From Rhodothermales bacterium (GTDB lineage Bacteria; Bacteroidota; Rhodothermia; Rhodothermales; VXPQ01), in NCBI GenBank assembly GCA_022825385.1, contig JAJDWX010000037.1, forward strand, positions 67,748 through 131,747: a stretch of DNA of 64,000 bases, written 5' to 3'. This document shows positions 50,037 through 60,900 of this stretch, one piece after another. The position numbers and the translations under genes were made by a program. The notes under the pieces were generated by a model. The model was not told the DNA's origin. It ran no database searches and worked only from the letters and a program-made list of their open reading frames with translations. Within the stretch, counting starts at the first letter, position 1, and every line of letters starts with the position of its first letter.

Positions 50037-52964
50037 ATGAATGAGCCCATGATACGCCGAGCGATCTGCCCCATCTTCTTATGTATTGTCTTTTTTGGCG
50101 CAGGGCTTGCTCACGCACAGTCCGTCAGCATTAGCGGGACGGTGCGAGACGCACAAGATGGAGGCGCGCTGATTGGTACGAACGTTATTCTGATTGGCAC
50201 AAGTCTTGGGGCGGCCACCAACGAATCCGGGCGATATATTATACCGAATGTAAAGGCAGGGACATACATAATCAGGGTTGGCTACATCGGGTATTCCCCG
50301 ATATCCGATACACTGATCGTTTCGGGCGAAGCCGATATCGAAAAAGACTTTAGCCTGAACTATATAACCCTGGAGGGCGAAGAAATACTTGTTACTGCTC
50401 AGGCCAGAGGTCAGATGGATGCCATTAACAGGCAACTTGCAGAAAAATCGCTCGTCAACATTGTTTCTTCGGACAGAATCGAAGAGCTGCCCGACGCCAA
50501 TGCTGCAGAGTCTGTGGCGCGTATTCCAGGCATCACGGTACAGCGCGAAGGCGGAGAGGGAAATAAAGTGGTGGTCAGGGGGCTTTCACCTCAATATAAT
50601 GCCATTTCCGTGAATGGGGTGCGATTGGCTGCTACGGATTCTTCGGATCGCAGTACCGATCTGAGCATGGTTTCGCAGTATATGCTCACAGGCATAGAAG
50701 TCACCAAAGCCGGTACTCCGGATCAGGATGCCGATGTACTTGGTGGAACCGTCAATTTCAGGCTCAAGAAAGCCGAGCCGGAATTTCATGTGAATGCCCT
50801 TGCACAGGGGATGTATAATGGCCTGCGGCAATCGTATAAAGACTATAAGCTGGTGCTTAACGTGAGCAACCGGTTTCTCAATAATCGTCTCGGGGCGCTA
50901 GGCTTGGTTGATGTAGAAAACAGGAACCGTAGTTCTCATGAATTGAGTGCTTCCTACGATAATCCGAATGCAAAACTGGATTCGCTTAACGCATTGCGGA
51001 GCACGGGAATAAATTTGTTTGACATTACCCGTCAAAACGACCGCGTAAATAGCCTCTTCGTTACTGATTTCAATCTGCCAGAAGGAAATGTCAGCTACAG
51101 TTTTTTGAACAGTTCGATCAGATCTGACCAGATCCGATATTTTGAATCCTATGCTCTTGCCACAAGACAGCGAAGTTATAATTCCGGTACCGGGGATAGA
51201 AAAATAAAAGTAAATACGCATATTCTTGAATATAACCAAGTGTTATTCTCCAAATTCCACATAGATGCTTCGGCGTCCTTGTCTGAATCAACCCAGGAAT
51301 TTGATACGTTTGCGGCGCAATTTCTTCAGGATTTTGCATTCGACCAAACGGTTTTGGGTGTAGGTGTTAGAAATATTCAGGATTATCTGGTAGATAATTT
51401 TCCATCTGTCTATGCGAACGGGTACACAATCAATGAAGACGAAAACAAAGAGACGGATAAAACGATTCGTCTTGACCTGGGCTATGATTTTACATTATTC
51501 GACGACTTGTCTGGCAGAATCAAGGCCGGTGTAAAATATCGTAAAAAATCGAGGGAATTTGATAAGGGGGTTCAGGCAGGACGCCTTAATTTTGTATGGC
51601 AACCCGCTATGGATTCACTTCTTGTTGCGTTTCCTCGTCTCGATGAATATGGCGATCCTGGGGTGAGGCGCCTTCCCTACAGGGCATTCGTTGACGAGGA
51701 TTATGAGGCAGGTGATTTCCTGAATGGCGACTATACCCTGGGGCCATTTGCAGACCTGGATTTTATGGGAGAGATTTCGGGTTTTCTGAGTGAGAATTTC
51801 AGTTTTGCTACCTATTGGGAGGAAATTGCGCACACGTTCCACCAGACGAATTCAAATCTGTTTGACTACTCAGGCGAGGAGACATACACGGCATCCTACC
51901 TGATGGCGGATGTTGATATTGGTCCCAAGTTGAATGTGGTTACGGGGGCGCGTTGGGAAAGAAACAAGACTGCCTATAGTTCATGGCAGGGTTGGTTGGA
52001 TGTTATTCCGAGTTTTACTTTTGCGGGACACGACTTTGTTACGCATGAGCGAAATAATGAGCATATACTACCGGCATTGTTCGTACGGTACCGCCCGATT
52101 CCCTGGCTTGAGGCGCGATTGGCCGGTACCCATACGTTAGCCCGACCGAATTATACCGACTTATTGCCGCTTTATAGTATTGCTGGCGCAAACAGGAATG
52201 TTAATTACAGAAACCCTTACCTGAGACCTGCCTTATCAAAAAATATCGATGCAAACGTTTCTGTTCATCAACGTCATATTGGTTTTTTGAGTGCTGGATA
52301 TTTCGAAAAGAATATTAAGGATCTCGTTTTTTCCGGCGGACGAAGATATATCGTAGATCCGGAACCATTTGGTCTTCCTGAGGAAATAGAAAAGGGGTTT
52401 ATTCAGAATTATATTTCAAATAACCCCAATAATGTAAAATTGCGAGGTTTTGAATTCGATTATCAAACCCGATTCTGGTATCTTCCCGGCTTTTTGAGCG
52501 GATTAGTCTTTAATGCGAATTATACGATCACAAGTTCTGAGGTCAAGTATCCTCGAACAATCATTGATTTTGAGATTGATTTCGGCCCGCCGTTGCAGGT
52601 AGTCGCCGTAAATAACGACACCTTGTATGTGGATCGTTTGATCGATCAACCCGACCAGATCATGAATCTGTCGATGGGGTACGACTATAAAGGATTCTCT
52701 GCCAGGGTTTCTATGCTTTACCGGTCTGACATTTTCACAAGGACCAATTTTTGGCCTGAATTGAGGGAATCAACCGATGACTTTAGAAGATGGGATCTCT
52801 CGGTAAAGCAGTCGCTGCCGGTTCGGGGACTGGACATCTATCTGAATGTCAGCAACATAACGAAGTCAGAAGATATCAACAGATTCCTCGACGAGACGAA
52901 AGCCATTGGGCTGCGACAAAGTTACGGAAGGACGATTGACCTCGGCCTCCGCTACGCCTTTTGA
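50037..52964 (+). CDS. TonB-dependent receptor, AT-rich, with CarboxypepD-regulatory-like domain
   Basis: A 975-residue receptor; ATG 50037 and ATG 50049 (MIRRAICPIFLCIVFFGAGL) are both possible, the second matching the paralogue at 49302. Regulatory domain (SVSISGTVRDAQDGGALIGT to about 110), ILVTAQARGQ near the TonB box position, plug with SLVNIVSSDRIEELPDANAA, AESVARIPGITVQREGGEGN, VVVRGLSPQYNAISVNGVRL and DADVLGGTVNFRLKKAEP, then a barrel ending TIDLGLRYAF. The plug wording (SDRIEELPDANAAESVARIPG) is that of the TonB-dependent receptors linked to carbohydrate uptake in other groups. Base composition is clearly lower in GC than the rest of the window. It is 57 bases downstream of the small regulatory-domain gene. 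Confidence 0.92.
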   Translation: MNEPMIRRAICPIFLCIVFFGAGLAHAQSVSISGTVRDAQDGGALIGTNVILIGTSLGAATNESGRYIIPNVKAGTYIIRVGYIGYSPISDTLIVSGEADIEKDFSLNYITLEGEEILVTAQARGQMDAINRQLAEKSLVNIVSSDRIEELPDANAAESVARIPGITVQREGGEGNKVVVRGLSPQYNAISVNGVRLAATDSSDRSTDLSMVSQYMLTGIEVTKAGTPDQDADVLGGTVNFRLKKAEPEFHVNALAQGMYNGLRQSYKDYKLVLNVSNRFLNNRLGALGLVDVENRNRSSHELSASYDNPNAKLDSLNALRSTGINLFDITRQNDRVNSLFVTDFNLPEGNVSYSFLNSSIRSDQIRYFESYALATRQRSYNSGTGDRKIKVNTHILEYNQVLFSKFHIDASASLSESTQEFDTFAAQFLQDFAFDQTVLGVGVRNIQDYLVDNFPSVYANGYTINEDENKETDKTIRLDLGYDFTLFDDLSGRIKAGVKYRKKSREFDKGVQAGRLNFVWQPAMDSLLVAFPRLDEYGDPGVRRLPYRAFVDEDYEAGDFLNGDYTLGPFADLDFMGEISGFLSENFSFATYWEEIAHTFHQTNSNLFDYSGEETYTASYLMADVDIGPKLNVVTGARWERNKTAYSSWQGWLDVIPSFTFAGHDFVTHERNNEHILPALFVRYRPIPWLEARLAGTHTLARPNYTDLLPLYSIAGANRNVNYRNPYLRPALSKNIDANVSVHQRHIGFLSAGYFEKNIKDLVFSGGRRYIVDPEPFGLPEEIEKGFIQNYISNNPNNVKLRGFEFDYQTRFWYLPGFLSGLVFNANYTITSSEVKYPRTIIDFEIDFGPPLQVVAVNNDTLYVDRLIDQPDQIMNLSMGYDYKGFSARVSMLYRSDIFTRTNFWPELRESTDDFRRWDLSVKQSLPVRGLDIYLNVSNITKSEDINRFLDETKAIGLRQSYGRTIDLGLRYAF

Positions 52965-53071
52965 GCGGCGTTGCGCATTGCTATGGCAATTTTGCGCTTC
53001 CTGTCTCTCCTGCACCTTCTTCGCTGGGCTCCATGGCCCTATCTCGGCCAAGCTTCTGACGCCACTCGGAT

Positions 53072-56000
53072 TTACTCCACCCGCATCGCCTGGTGGAAGC
53101 GTTCCGGCGTGACGTAGCGGGTGTGGTAGCGCGCCCAGTCGTCCGGGAAGCGGCGGTAGACCGGGTCGTCTTCAAGCCGCCCCGGAGGCGTGGCGTAGGC
53201 TGCGTCGTCGTGCGAGGGCAAAGGGAGCACGGTCTTGGAGAAGCCCGTGTTGTAGTCGCCGTCCTTCACCCAACCGTCCCCGACGAGCACGAAATCGCGC
53301 GTCCATCCGTCGGGCGGAGGCGGCGGGGCCTCGAAACGAAACGCCATCTCGTCGGCCGCATTCATGATCACGTACCGGTCGTCCACGGTTTCGAGCAGTT
53401 CGCGCACGTCGCCGAACCGCGTGTGATATCCGACGAGATCGCGCCAGACCTGACCCGTTGCGGCCAATTCGTCGTAGACGGGCAGTTCCGGGGAGAAGGC
53501 GTCCGCCTCGTACGTTTCCGAAAAGCCCCGGTAGCGCAGGTCCGCCGCATCGGGCAGGAGGCGCCGGGTCATGGTCTCGGCGTCGGGCTGTCCGACGGCC
53601 CACGCAAAGGCGTCCCAGAAAATTTCCAGATTCGTATGCAGGCGAAGCCGAAGGGTTTCGGTCCCCTCTGATTGCGCCGGCAAGGCCTCCGTCAGGTCTA
53701 TGAGCACCGTTTTCGTCTTGCCGGCCGGGAAGCCGAGGTTCGGATGGACGGTTCGCCAGCCGCCTTCGCCGTCGGAGACGTCCAGACGCAGGCCCTGCGG
53801 CGGAACATGCGATCCTTGCGCGAGCGCCACATTGATCGAACTGTCCGTGGGATAAATCCAGCCGGACGCTACAAGCCATACCGGGCCGTTTCGGGCGGCG
53901 TCGCCGGGAATGTTCTCCAGCGTCAGTTCCACGTAGTGATCCCGCGTGACGCCCTGGTATTGTCCGTGTCCGAACGTGGCGAGATACCGTCCGTCCTCTT
54001 CTGCAAGGAGCTCGGTTACGTCCTGGCCCAGGTCGTCCCATGCCCCGGCAAGGGGCTGGGGCAACGCGGTAACGTGCACCTTCATTTCAGGAGGCGGAAA
54101 GGCAAACCGCTCGTCCACATAGATTTCGGTGTCGTCGGGATGATCGACGACGAGCAGCGAAACATGGTCGAAGAAGTGCGTTTCCCAGAGTTCCGCCGTG
54201 ATGCGCAGGTCGTACCAGGGGGGCGCGCCGTTTTCTCCCGGGCGGGGGGCCAACTGTTCTCCGCGTATCCGAACCCAGTCCTCGGTGGTCATGACGCCCG
54301 CCGTTTCCTGCGCGTTGATCTTGAGCCCCAGCGGCGAACGCCAGATGAAATCGGTGACGAAATCCATGCGTTCCCCGTTCCATGCGAAGAGCCATGGGCA
54401 TGACCCCTTGAGGCGTTGCTGCGCCAGCACGACTTCCCCGGAAAGCAGATCGAATTCGGCCTGTACGCTGCCGTTGGGCCACACGATGCGGGCCACGTCC
54501 GCCACGGCGTGGGTGCCCAGTCCGAAATGCACAAGGGGCCCTTCGATCACCTGTTTCTGGAAAGACAATCCGGCCCGTATTTCTACCTCGCCCCCGATCC
54601 CGAACGAATTGATGCGCTGATCGCCCACCGCTTCGGCGGCGCGCAGATGCATTTGCTTCCAGTGGTAGGGTTTGCTGCCTTCGTTTTCCAGACGGATGGG
54701 CGCGCCCGTTTCGGAAAATCCGATCAGGTCCAGGCGTCCGTTGGCGGTCAGGTCGGCGACGGCGAAGATATGTTCGGAGAAGGCGTGCCCCGTCGGATGC
54801 AGGACGCCGCCCGGATGCGCTGCGTCCGCGTCCCGCAGCCAGACGCGGGCGCCGTGAGGCGTGGCCGCCGTCAGGTCCAGCCCGCCGTTGTTATCCAGGT
54901 CTGTGACGAAAATCCGCGCGGCGCCGGGCGCTATGTCCGCAGGCATATCTTCCCAGCGGGCGATTTCTTCCGAAAACCATGTGGCGCTTGCGTCTTCGCC
55001 GTCGGTCGAAAGCCGCAGAATCGTTCCGTCCGCCTGCAGCGCCGCCAGATCGACCGTCGCGTCGCCGTTCAGGTCCGCCGCCCGGACGGCGAGGATGCGT
55101 TCCGTTTCGGCCATGGGCTGCCGTGCGAAAAGCCCGCTGCGCCGGTTGGCGAAAAGGTGCAACGTTCCGTTTGCGTCCACGAGCGCGGGGTCCGGGTCTC
55201 CGTCGCCGTCGAAATCCCCCCAGGCAAAGGCCCGCAACGCGTCGACTTCCCCGAAAAGGTCCAGCGGGGCGAACGTTCCGTCGCCGTTGTTGCGCAGGGC
55301 GAGGGGCGCGCCTTCGATGCGGGCCGCCACAAGGTCCACGTCGCCCTCCAGATCAAGGTCCGCGGCCCAGGCGTTCGCCAGCGAAGCGGTCAGAATCTCT
55401 GCGGGCAATCCGAGTTGCGAAGTGGTTTCTGCAAAGGTCCCCGCGCTGTCCTGCCGGAACAGGCGCAGGCCGCCCGCGCCGACCAGCGCAAGGTCCATCG
55501 TAAAGTCGTAGTTGTAATCGACGCCGGTTACGGCTTGCGGTCCGTCCTGGTCGCCGCCGGGCCATTCGAGTAGTTGCCCGTTCGGGAGATGTAGCCCGTT
55601 TCCGTCGGCAAGGGCCAGCGCCACGCCGGGGGCGTTCGTTGCCTCCTCGCCTTCGTCCGCGCTGACCGCGCCGCCGCCCGCCGGAGAAAACACCGCCACG
55701 CTGCGCCAGAGGTTGTCCTCCGCGTTCAGCGATTGCGGGGTGAACGTCAATTGTTCGTCGCGGGGCGCGATGGCGGGAGGCGGTTCGGGCAACCGCAGAA
55801 AGCCCGTCATCAGTTCGCCGACCTGTTCGGCGGGCGTCTGGATGGCGCGCAGGTCCTGTCGGTAGGCGGAAACCCGCAGCAGCACGTTCCGCAAAAAAGC
55901 GATGTGGGTCGTCGCCGTCGCAAAGTCGGGCGCATCCGGGTCGGATGCGGCGGCGACGGCGGCTGTCAGTTGTTCCAGGGCTTCTTCCGGCCAGGACGCG

Positions 56001-56653
56001 GACAAGGTTTCGATATGCGCCAGCGCATGCCGCAACGCTTCGCCGTCGCCGGAACGCGCCGCCGCTCCGGCGCGCCGGACGAGGGCTGCCCCGTTGTCCG
56101 GATGTACGCGCAACAGCGCGTCAAGCAGCGCCGCGGATTCGTCGTCGCGTCCGGCTTCCGCAAGGTGCTCGGCCAGCGCATACAGCGCCTTCGCGTTCGT
56201 CGAATCCAGCGCCACGGCCTCCTGCAAGCGCAGGGTGGTTTCTGCACCGTTGCCCTGGCTCTTTTCGAACAGGCCGAGCAGCAGGCGGATCACGCTGTTT
56301 TCCGGCGCAAGCGTTTCCGCCTCCTCCAGGTATTCCGAGGCCAGCGCATAGTCGTTCCGCCGCATGGCGAGCAGCCCCAGGTTCACCCAGGCCGCGGGCT
56401 CTCCCGGCGCCAGTTCCGTTACCCGAAGCAGATTTTCCTCGCCTTGCCGGTCGACGCCCGACTCGATAGCCGCCAGGCCCGCATAGAACGCCGAAACCGT
56501 CTCGCGATAGGTTTCGGAATCCGGTTCCGGGAGCGCCGGGGTGCCGCACGCCCCAAGGTACGCGGTCAACAAAATTGTTGAAAAAACAATCCATGCCTCG
56601 TTCGAACAGGGCCGGATCGAAGCGTCGGAACGCTTAATCATGGAGCGTAACAA
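53072..56653 (-). CDS. TPR plus FG-GAP/ASPIC (CRTAC1-like) lipoprotein
   Basis: A 1193-residue probable lipoprotein: a hydrophobic stretch (WIVFSTILLTAYLGAC) ends in a lipobox. ATG 56638 is an alternative start. Residues about 50-210 hold TPR-like helical pairs (EPAAWVNLGLLAMRRNDYAL, AKALYALAEHLAEAGRDDES). A propeller of FG-GAP-type blades follows (DLALVGAGGLRLFRQD, WGDFDGDGDPDPALVDANG, TDLDNNGGLDLTAATPHG, ADLTANGRLDLIGFSETG). An ASPIC/UnbV-like module (FGIGGEVEIRAGLSFQKQ, VHFGLGTHAVADVARIVWPN) and a large C-terminal beta region of unknown type complete it. It is 37 bases downstream of the aldolase gene on the same strand. Function unknown; surface binding is the usual guess for this family. 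Confidence 0.86.
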   Translation of the reverse strand: MLRSMIKRSDASIRPCSNEAWIVFSTILLTAYLGACGTPALPEPDSETYRETVSAFYAGLAAIESGVDRQGEENLLRVTELAPGEPAAWVNLGLLAMRRNDYALASEYLEEAETLAPENSVIRLLLGLFEKSQGNGAETTLRLQEAVALDSTNAKALYALAEHLAEAGRDDESAALLDALLRVHPDNGAALVRRAGAAARSGDGEALRHALAHIETLSASWPEEALEQLTAAVAAASDPDAPDFATATTHIAFLRNVLLRVSAYRQDLRAIQTPAEQVGELMTGFLRLPEPPPAIAPRDEQLTFTPQSLNAEDNLWRSVAVFSPAGGGAVSADEGEEATNAPGVALALADGNGLHLPNGQLLEWPGGDQDGPQAVTGVDYNYDFTMDLALVGAGGLRLFRQDSAGTFAETTSQLGLPAEILTASLANAWAADLDLEGDVDLVAARIEGAPLALRNNGDGTFAPLDLFGEVDALRAFAWGDFDGDGDPDPALVDANGTLHLFANRRSGLFARQPMAETERILAVRAADLNGDATVDLAALQADGTILRLSTDGEDASATWFSEEIARWEDMPADIAPGAARIFVTDLDNNGGLDLTAATPHGARVWLRDADAAHPGGVLHPTGHAFSEHIFAVADLTANGRLDLIGFSETGAPIRLENEGSKPYHWKQMHLRAAEAVGDQRINSFGIGGEVEIRAGLSFQKQVIEGPLVHFGLGTHAVADVARIVWPNGSVQAEFDLLSGEVVLAQQRLKGSCPWLFAWNGERMDFVTDFIWRSPLGLKINAQETAGVMTTEDWVRIRGEQLAPRPGENGAPPWYDLRITAELWETHFFDHVSLLVVDHPDDTEIYVDERFAFPPPEMKVHVTALPQPLAGAWDDLGQDVTELLAEEDGRYLATFGHGQYQGVTRDHYVELTLENIPGDAARNGPVWLVASGWIYPTDSSINVALAQGSHVPPQGLRLDVSDGEGGWRTVHPNLGFPAGKTKTVLIDLTEALPAQSEGTETLRLRLHTNLEIFWDAFAWAVGQPDAETMTRRLLPDAADLRYRGFSETYEADAFSPELPVYDELAATGQVWRDLVGYHTRFGDVRELLETVDDRYVIMNAADEMAFRFEAPPPPPDGWTRDFVLVGDGWVKDGDYNTGFSKTVLPLPSHDDAAYATPPGRLEDDPVYRRFPDDWARYHTRYVTPERFHQAMRVE

Positions 56654-56690
56654 GGAATGGGTTGCCGAACAAGGGCGGTTTTTGGGCGAC

Positions 56691-57770
56691 CTATGCGATG
56701 GTCACCTCGTCGTCGAGGTACACGTCCTGGATGGCGTTCAGGATTTCGACGCCTTCGCGCATCGGTTTCTGGAAGGCCTTGCGACCGGAAATGAGTCCCA
56801 TGCCTCCGGCGCGCTTGTTGATCACCGCCGTCCGCACCGCTTGCTGCACGTCGTTTTTCCCCGATCCGCCGCCGGAATTGATCAGGCCGCACCGCCCCAT
56901 ATAGCAGTTGGCCACCTGGTATCGCGTCAGGTCGATGGGGTGGTCGGTCGCCAGTTCGGTGAACATGCGTTCGTCCAGTTTGCCGTAACTCGAGGCGCCC
57001 ATATTCATCGCCTTCAGGCCGCCGTTCTGTTCCGCCTGCTTCTGCTTGATGATGTCGGCTTCGATGGTTACGCCGAGGTGGTTGGCCTGTCCCGTCAGGT
57101 CGGCGCTGGATTCGTGGTTCACGCCGTTCTGGTTGAACGCGGAATTTCGAACGTAACACCACAAAATCGTGGCCATGCCCAGTTCATGGGCCGCCGAGAA
57201 GGCTTCCGAGACTTCCTGTATTTGCCGGTCGGAATCCGACGAGCCGAAGTACACGGTGGCGCCCACGCCCACGCAGCCCATTTCGTACGCATCCTCGATT
57301 TGCGAAAAGATGATCTGGTCGTACGTGTTCGGGTAGGTGAGCAATTCGTTGTGGTTGAATTTCAGAATGAAGGGAATCTTGTGCGCGTAGCGCCGCGCCA
57401 TGGCCCCGAGGACGCCGTACGTCGAAGCCACCGCGTTGCATCCGCCCTCGATAGCCAGTTCGACGATGTTCCGGGGATCGAAATAGGCCGGATTTTTGGC
57501 GAACGAGGCCCCGGCGCCGTGCTCGATGCCCTGATCCACCGGCAGGATCGACAGGTATCCCGTGCCGCCGAGCCGTCCCGCGGCGAAAAGTTGCTGCAGG
57601 GCGCCCAGCACGCGCGGCTTGCGGTCCGAGCCGATCCATACGCGGTCCACGAAGTCGGGTCCCGGAAGATATAAATGTTCTTTGGGGATCGTGCCGCATT
57701 CGTGGTCGAGCAAATACGCGGCTTCGTCGCCGAGCGCGTCGGCGGTGCGGGAAATCAGGACATCACCCAT
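56691..57770 (-). CDS. fbaB: Class I fructose-bisphosphate aldolase (DhnA/FbaB type)
   Basis: Splits fructose-1,6-bisphosphate into two triose phosphates through a lysine Schiff base, in glycolysis/gluconeogenesis. The 359-residue length and motifs match the archaeal-type enzyme Fba[77 protein letters not shown] with the candidate lysines, and NSGGGSG at the phosphate site. The gene lies between two very large FG-GAP lipoprotein genes, an odd place for a glycolytic enzyme, with 37 bases to the one downstream. Upstream (57771-57991, 221 bases) is a divergent promoter region with AT-rich stretches. Confidence 0.94.
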   Translation of the reverse strand: MGDVLISRTADALGDEAAYLLDHECGTIPKEHLYLPGPDFVDRVWIGSDRKPRVLGALQQLFAAGRLGGTGYLSILPVDQGIEHGAGASFAKNPAYFDPRNIVELAIEGGCNAVASTYGVLGAMARRYAHKIPFILKFNHNELLTYPNTYDQIIFSQIEDAYEMGCVGVGATVYFGSSDSDRQIQEVSEAFSAAHELGMATILWCYVRNSAFNQNGVNHESSADLTGQANHLGVTIEADIIKQKQAEQNGGLKAMNMGASSYGKLDERMFTELATDHPIDLTRYQVANCYMGRCGLINSGGGSGKNDVQQAVRTAVINKRAGGMGLISGRKAFQKPMREGVEILNAIQDVYLDDEVTIA

Positions 57771-57991
57771 GGCAAGGTCGGAAAAAAGAAGGTTTAACGG
57801 AAAATCGGAGTGTTTTCGGCAAAGCCAAAATCATATACAATATACGTACATTTTGCGTACGGATTCTGTGAATTGCCAGCGGACCCCTTGTTTCCAGCGG
57901 CCGCCGTCGTGCAACCGGACGCGCCGCAATACGTTTATATATATGACGTTACGTATCGGCGCTGATCGCCCTTCGTCCCCTCCCGCATTCC

Positions 57992-60900
57992 ATGTCCTCG
58001 CGCCGCATGAAGCGCATCATCGTCTCGCCTTTCTTGCTTCTTGCGTCGGCGTGTCTGTTTGGCGCGTGCGGCGGGAGCGATCCCGCAAGCGAAGATCCCG
58101 CGCAGCCGCTCTTTACGCGCCTGTCCGCCGCCGAGACGGGCGTCGATTTCGTAAACCGGCTCGAAGAGCAGGACGCGTTCAACGTGCTGGAGTACGAATA
58201 TTTCTATAACGGCGGCGGCGTGGCCGTCGGCGACGTGAACGGGGACGGCCTGCCCGATCTGTATTTATCGGCCAACATGTTCCAGGATCGCCTGTACCTC
58301 AATCGGGGCGGGCTGACGTTCGAGGACGCCACCGAGGTGGCGGGGCTGACAAGCGAATTAAGCTGGACGACCGGCGTCGTCATGGCGGACGTGAACGGGG
58401 ATGGCCATCTGGATATATATGTGTGCAAATCGGGCCGGGTCAGCGAGCGTCGTCGCCGGAACGCCTTGTACGTCAACGACGGGGACGGGACGTTTACCGA
58501 ACGGGCGGCTGAGTACGGCCTGGACGATCCTGCGTATTCGAACCACGCCGTCTTCTTCGATTACGACCGGGACGGAGACCTGGATATGTACCTCCTGAAT
58601 CATTCGATCCGGCGCCTGAGCCGTTTCGACGTGGAGTATATGCGGACTGCGCGCGACGCGCTTGCAGGCGACAAACTGTACCGGAACGACGGCGGGCGCT
58701 TTACGGACGCGAGCGAAGCGGCGGGCATTATCGGGAATCCGCTGGGTTTCGGGCTTAGCGCCATTGCGGGCGACGCGAACCGGGACGGCTGGCCCGATCT
58801 GTACGTTTCCAACGACTATATCGAGGACGATTATCTGTACGTGAATGGCCGGGACGGGACGTTCGTCGAATCCGCGCGCGATATGCTGACGCATACGTCC
58901 TATTCGTCCATGGGGGCGGACGTCGCCGACGTAAACAACGACGGCTGGCCCGATATCGTGACGCTGGATATGCTGGCCGAAGATCATTTTCGGCAGAAGG
59001 TCCTGAAAGGCCCGGAAGACCATGTGTTTTACGAAGATTTTCGCAATAAGGGATTTCACGAGCAGTATATGCGCAATATGCTGCAACTGAACCGGGGCGA
59101 TGGCGGGTTTACGGAAACAGGGCAAATGGCGGGGATTTCCAATACGGACTGGAGCTGGGCGGCGCTATTGGCCGATTTCGATCTGGACGGGCGAAACGAC
59201 CTGTTCGTGACGAACGGCTATTTGCGGGACTACACGAACCTTGATTTCCTGCGGCGTACGCTGGTGAATGCGCACAGGGAGGCGAGCGCGCGGGGCGAAG
59301 CGCTGTCCTCGGCGGACATGGTTCGGCAAATGCCTTCCACGCCCATACCCAATTATATCTACAGGAATATCTACAGAAAAGAATCGGGGCCGGCGTTCGC
59401 CGACAAGACGCAAGACTGGGGTCTGGGCGAGCCCGCCTTTTCGAACGGCGCGGCGTACGCAGACCTGGACAACGACGGGGACCTTGACCTTGTGGTCAAC
59501 AACATTAATGCGGAAGCGTTCGTCTATCGGAACGATGCGGACCGCCTTCGCGCGGGGCATTATCTGAAGATTCGCCTCGAAGGCCCCGATGGCAACCGGT
59601 TCGGGATCGGGGCGGCGGTGGAGGTTACCGGGGCGGGACAGCGGTTTTACCGGGAAATGAACCCGGTGCGGGGGTATTTGTCTTCCGTGGAGCCGGCGCT
59701 CCATTTTGGCCTGGGCGACCTGGAATCGGTTGATGTCGAGGCGATTTGGCCGGACGGCGCCCGCGAGCGCCTGCAGGGCGTTTCGGCGAACCAAACGCTT
59801 GCGCTGCGCTGGCGGGACGCGGATTTCGAGGCGCCGGACGAAGAGATAGACGCAGCGCTGCGGACGCCGCCGTTTTTTACGGAGGAGGCGGGCGCGCGCG
59901 GGTTACAGTTCGCGCATGTCGAAAACCCGTTCGTGGATTTCGAGCGCGAGCCGCTGCTGCCGCATATGTTGTCCCGACAGGGGCCTGCGCTGGCGGCGGG
60001 GGATGCGAACGGAGACGGGCTGGAGGATGTATTCGTTGGCGGGGCGCGGGGGCAGGCGGGCGCGCTCTTTTTGCAACGCCCGGACGGATCGTTTCGCCGG
60101 GGACCTGGCGCGGCGTTCGAAGCGCACGGCGGCTACGAGGATACGGACGCGCTCTTTATCGATGCGGACGGCGACGGCGACGAGGATCTGTATGTGGTGA
60201 GCGGGGGCTCGTTCGAAGCGGAGGATCTGTCGGCGTACCAGGACCGCCTGTACGTCAACGACGGGTCTGGCGCGTACGCCCATGCCGCGCAAGCCTTGCC
60301 TGCGTTGCACAGCAGCGGGGGCGCCGCGGCGGCGCGCGATTTCGACGGGGACGGGGATATGGACCTGTTCGTGGGCGGGCGGGCGCTTCCGGGCCGCTAC
60401 CCGCTGGCTCCGCGCAGCTACGTGCTGGAGAATACGGGCGGTTCGTTCGTGGACGCTACGCCGGACCTTTTGCGGGCGCCGGGGATGGTGGCGGACGCCT
60501 TGTGGGCGGATATGGATGGGGACGGGCGCGACGAACTGGTTCTCGCAGGAGAATGGATGCCGATTCGGATGTTCCGCTACGACGGGCAGTGGACCGAGGC
60601 GCCCGCCGACGAAACCGGCTTCGCCGATACGGAAGGCTGGTGGAATGTCTTGCGCGCGCAGGACCTGGATGGCGACGGCGACCTGGACCTGGCGGCAGGC
60701 AACCGAGGGTTGAATGCGCAGATGCAGGCCAGTCCGGACAAGCCCGCCGCCGTGTATTCCGCGGATTTCGGGGGAGACGGGCGCTTCGAATTCGTCTTGG
60801 GGCATTACCTCGGCGAGCAAAGGCATCCTGTGCCCTGGCGAGACGAATTGCTGGAGGCGATCCCTTCGCTGGCCCGGCAATTCCCCGATTACGCTTCGTA

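Noticed and set aside
57845-57861. CGTAC / GTACG inverted repeat in the promoter region between fbaB and the FG-GAP lipoprotein gene
   Set aside because: Only 5 bp per arm with a 7-base spacer, common by chance; nothing else supports an operator.
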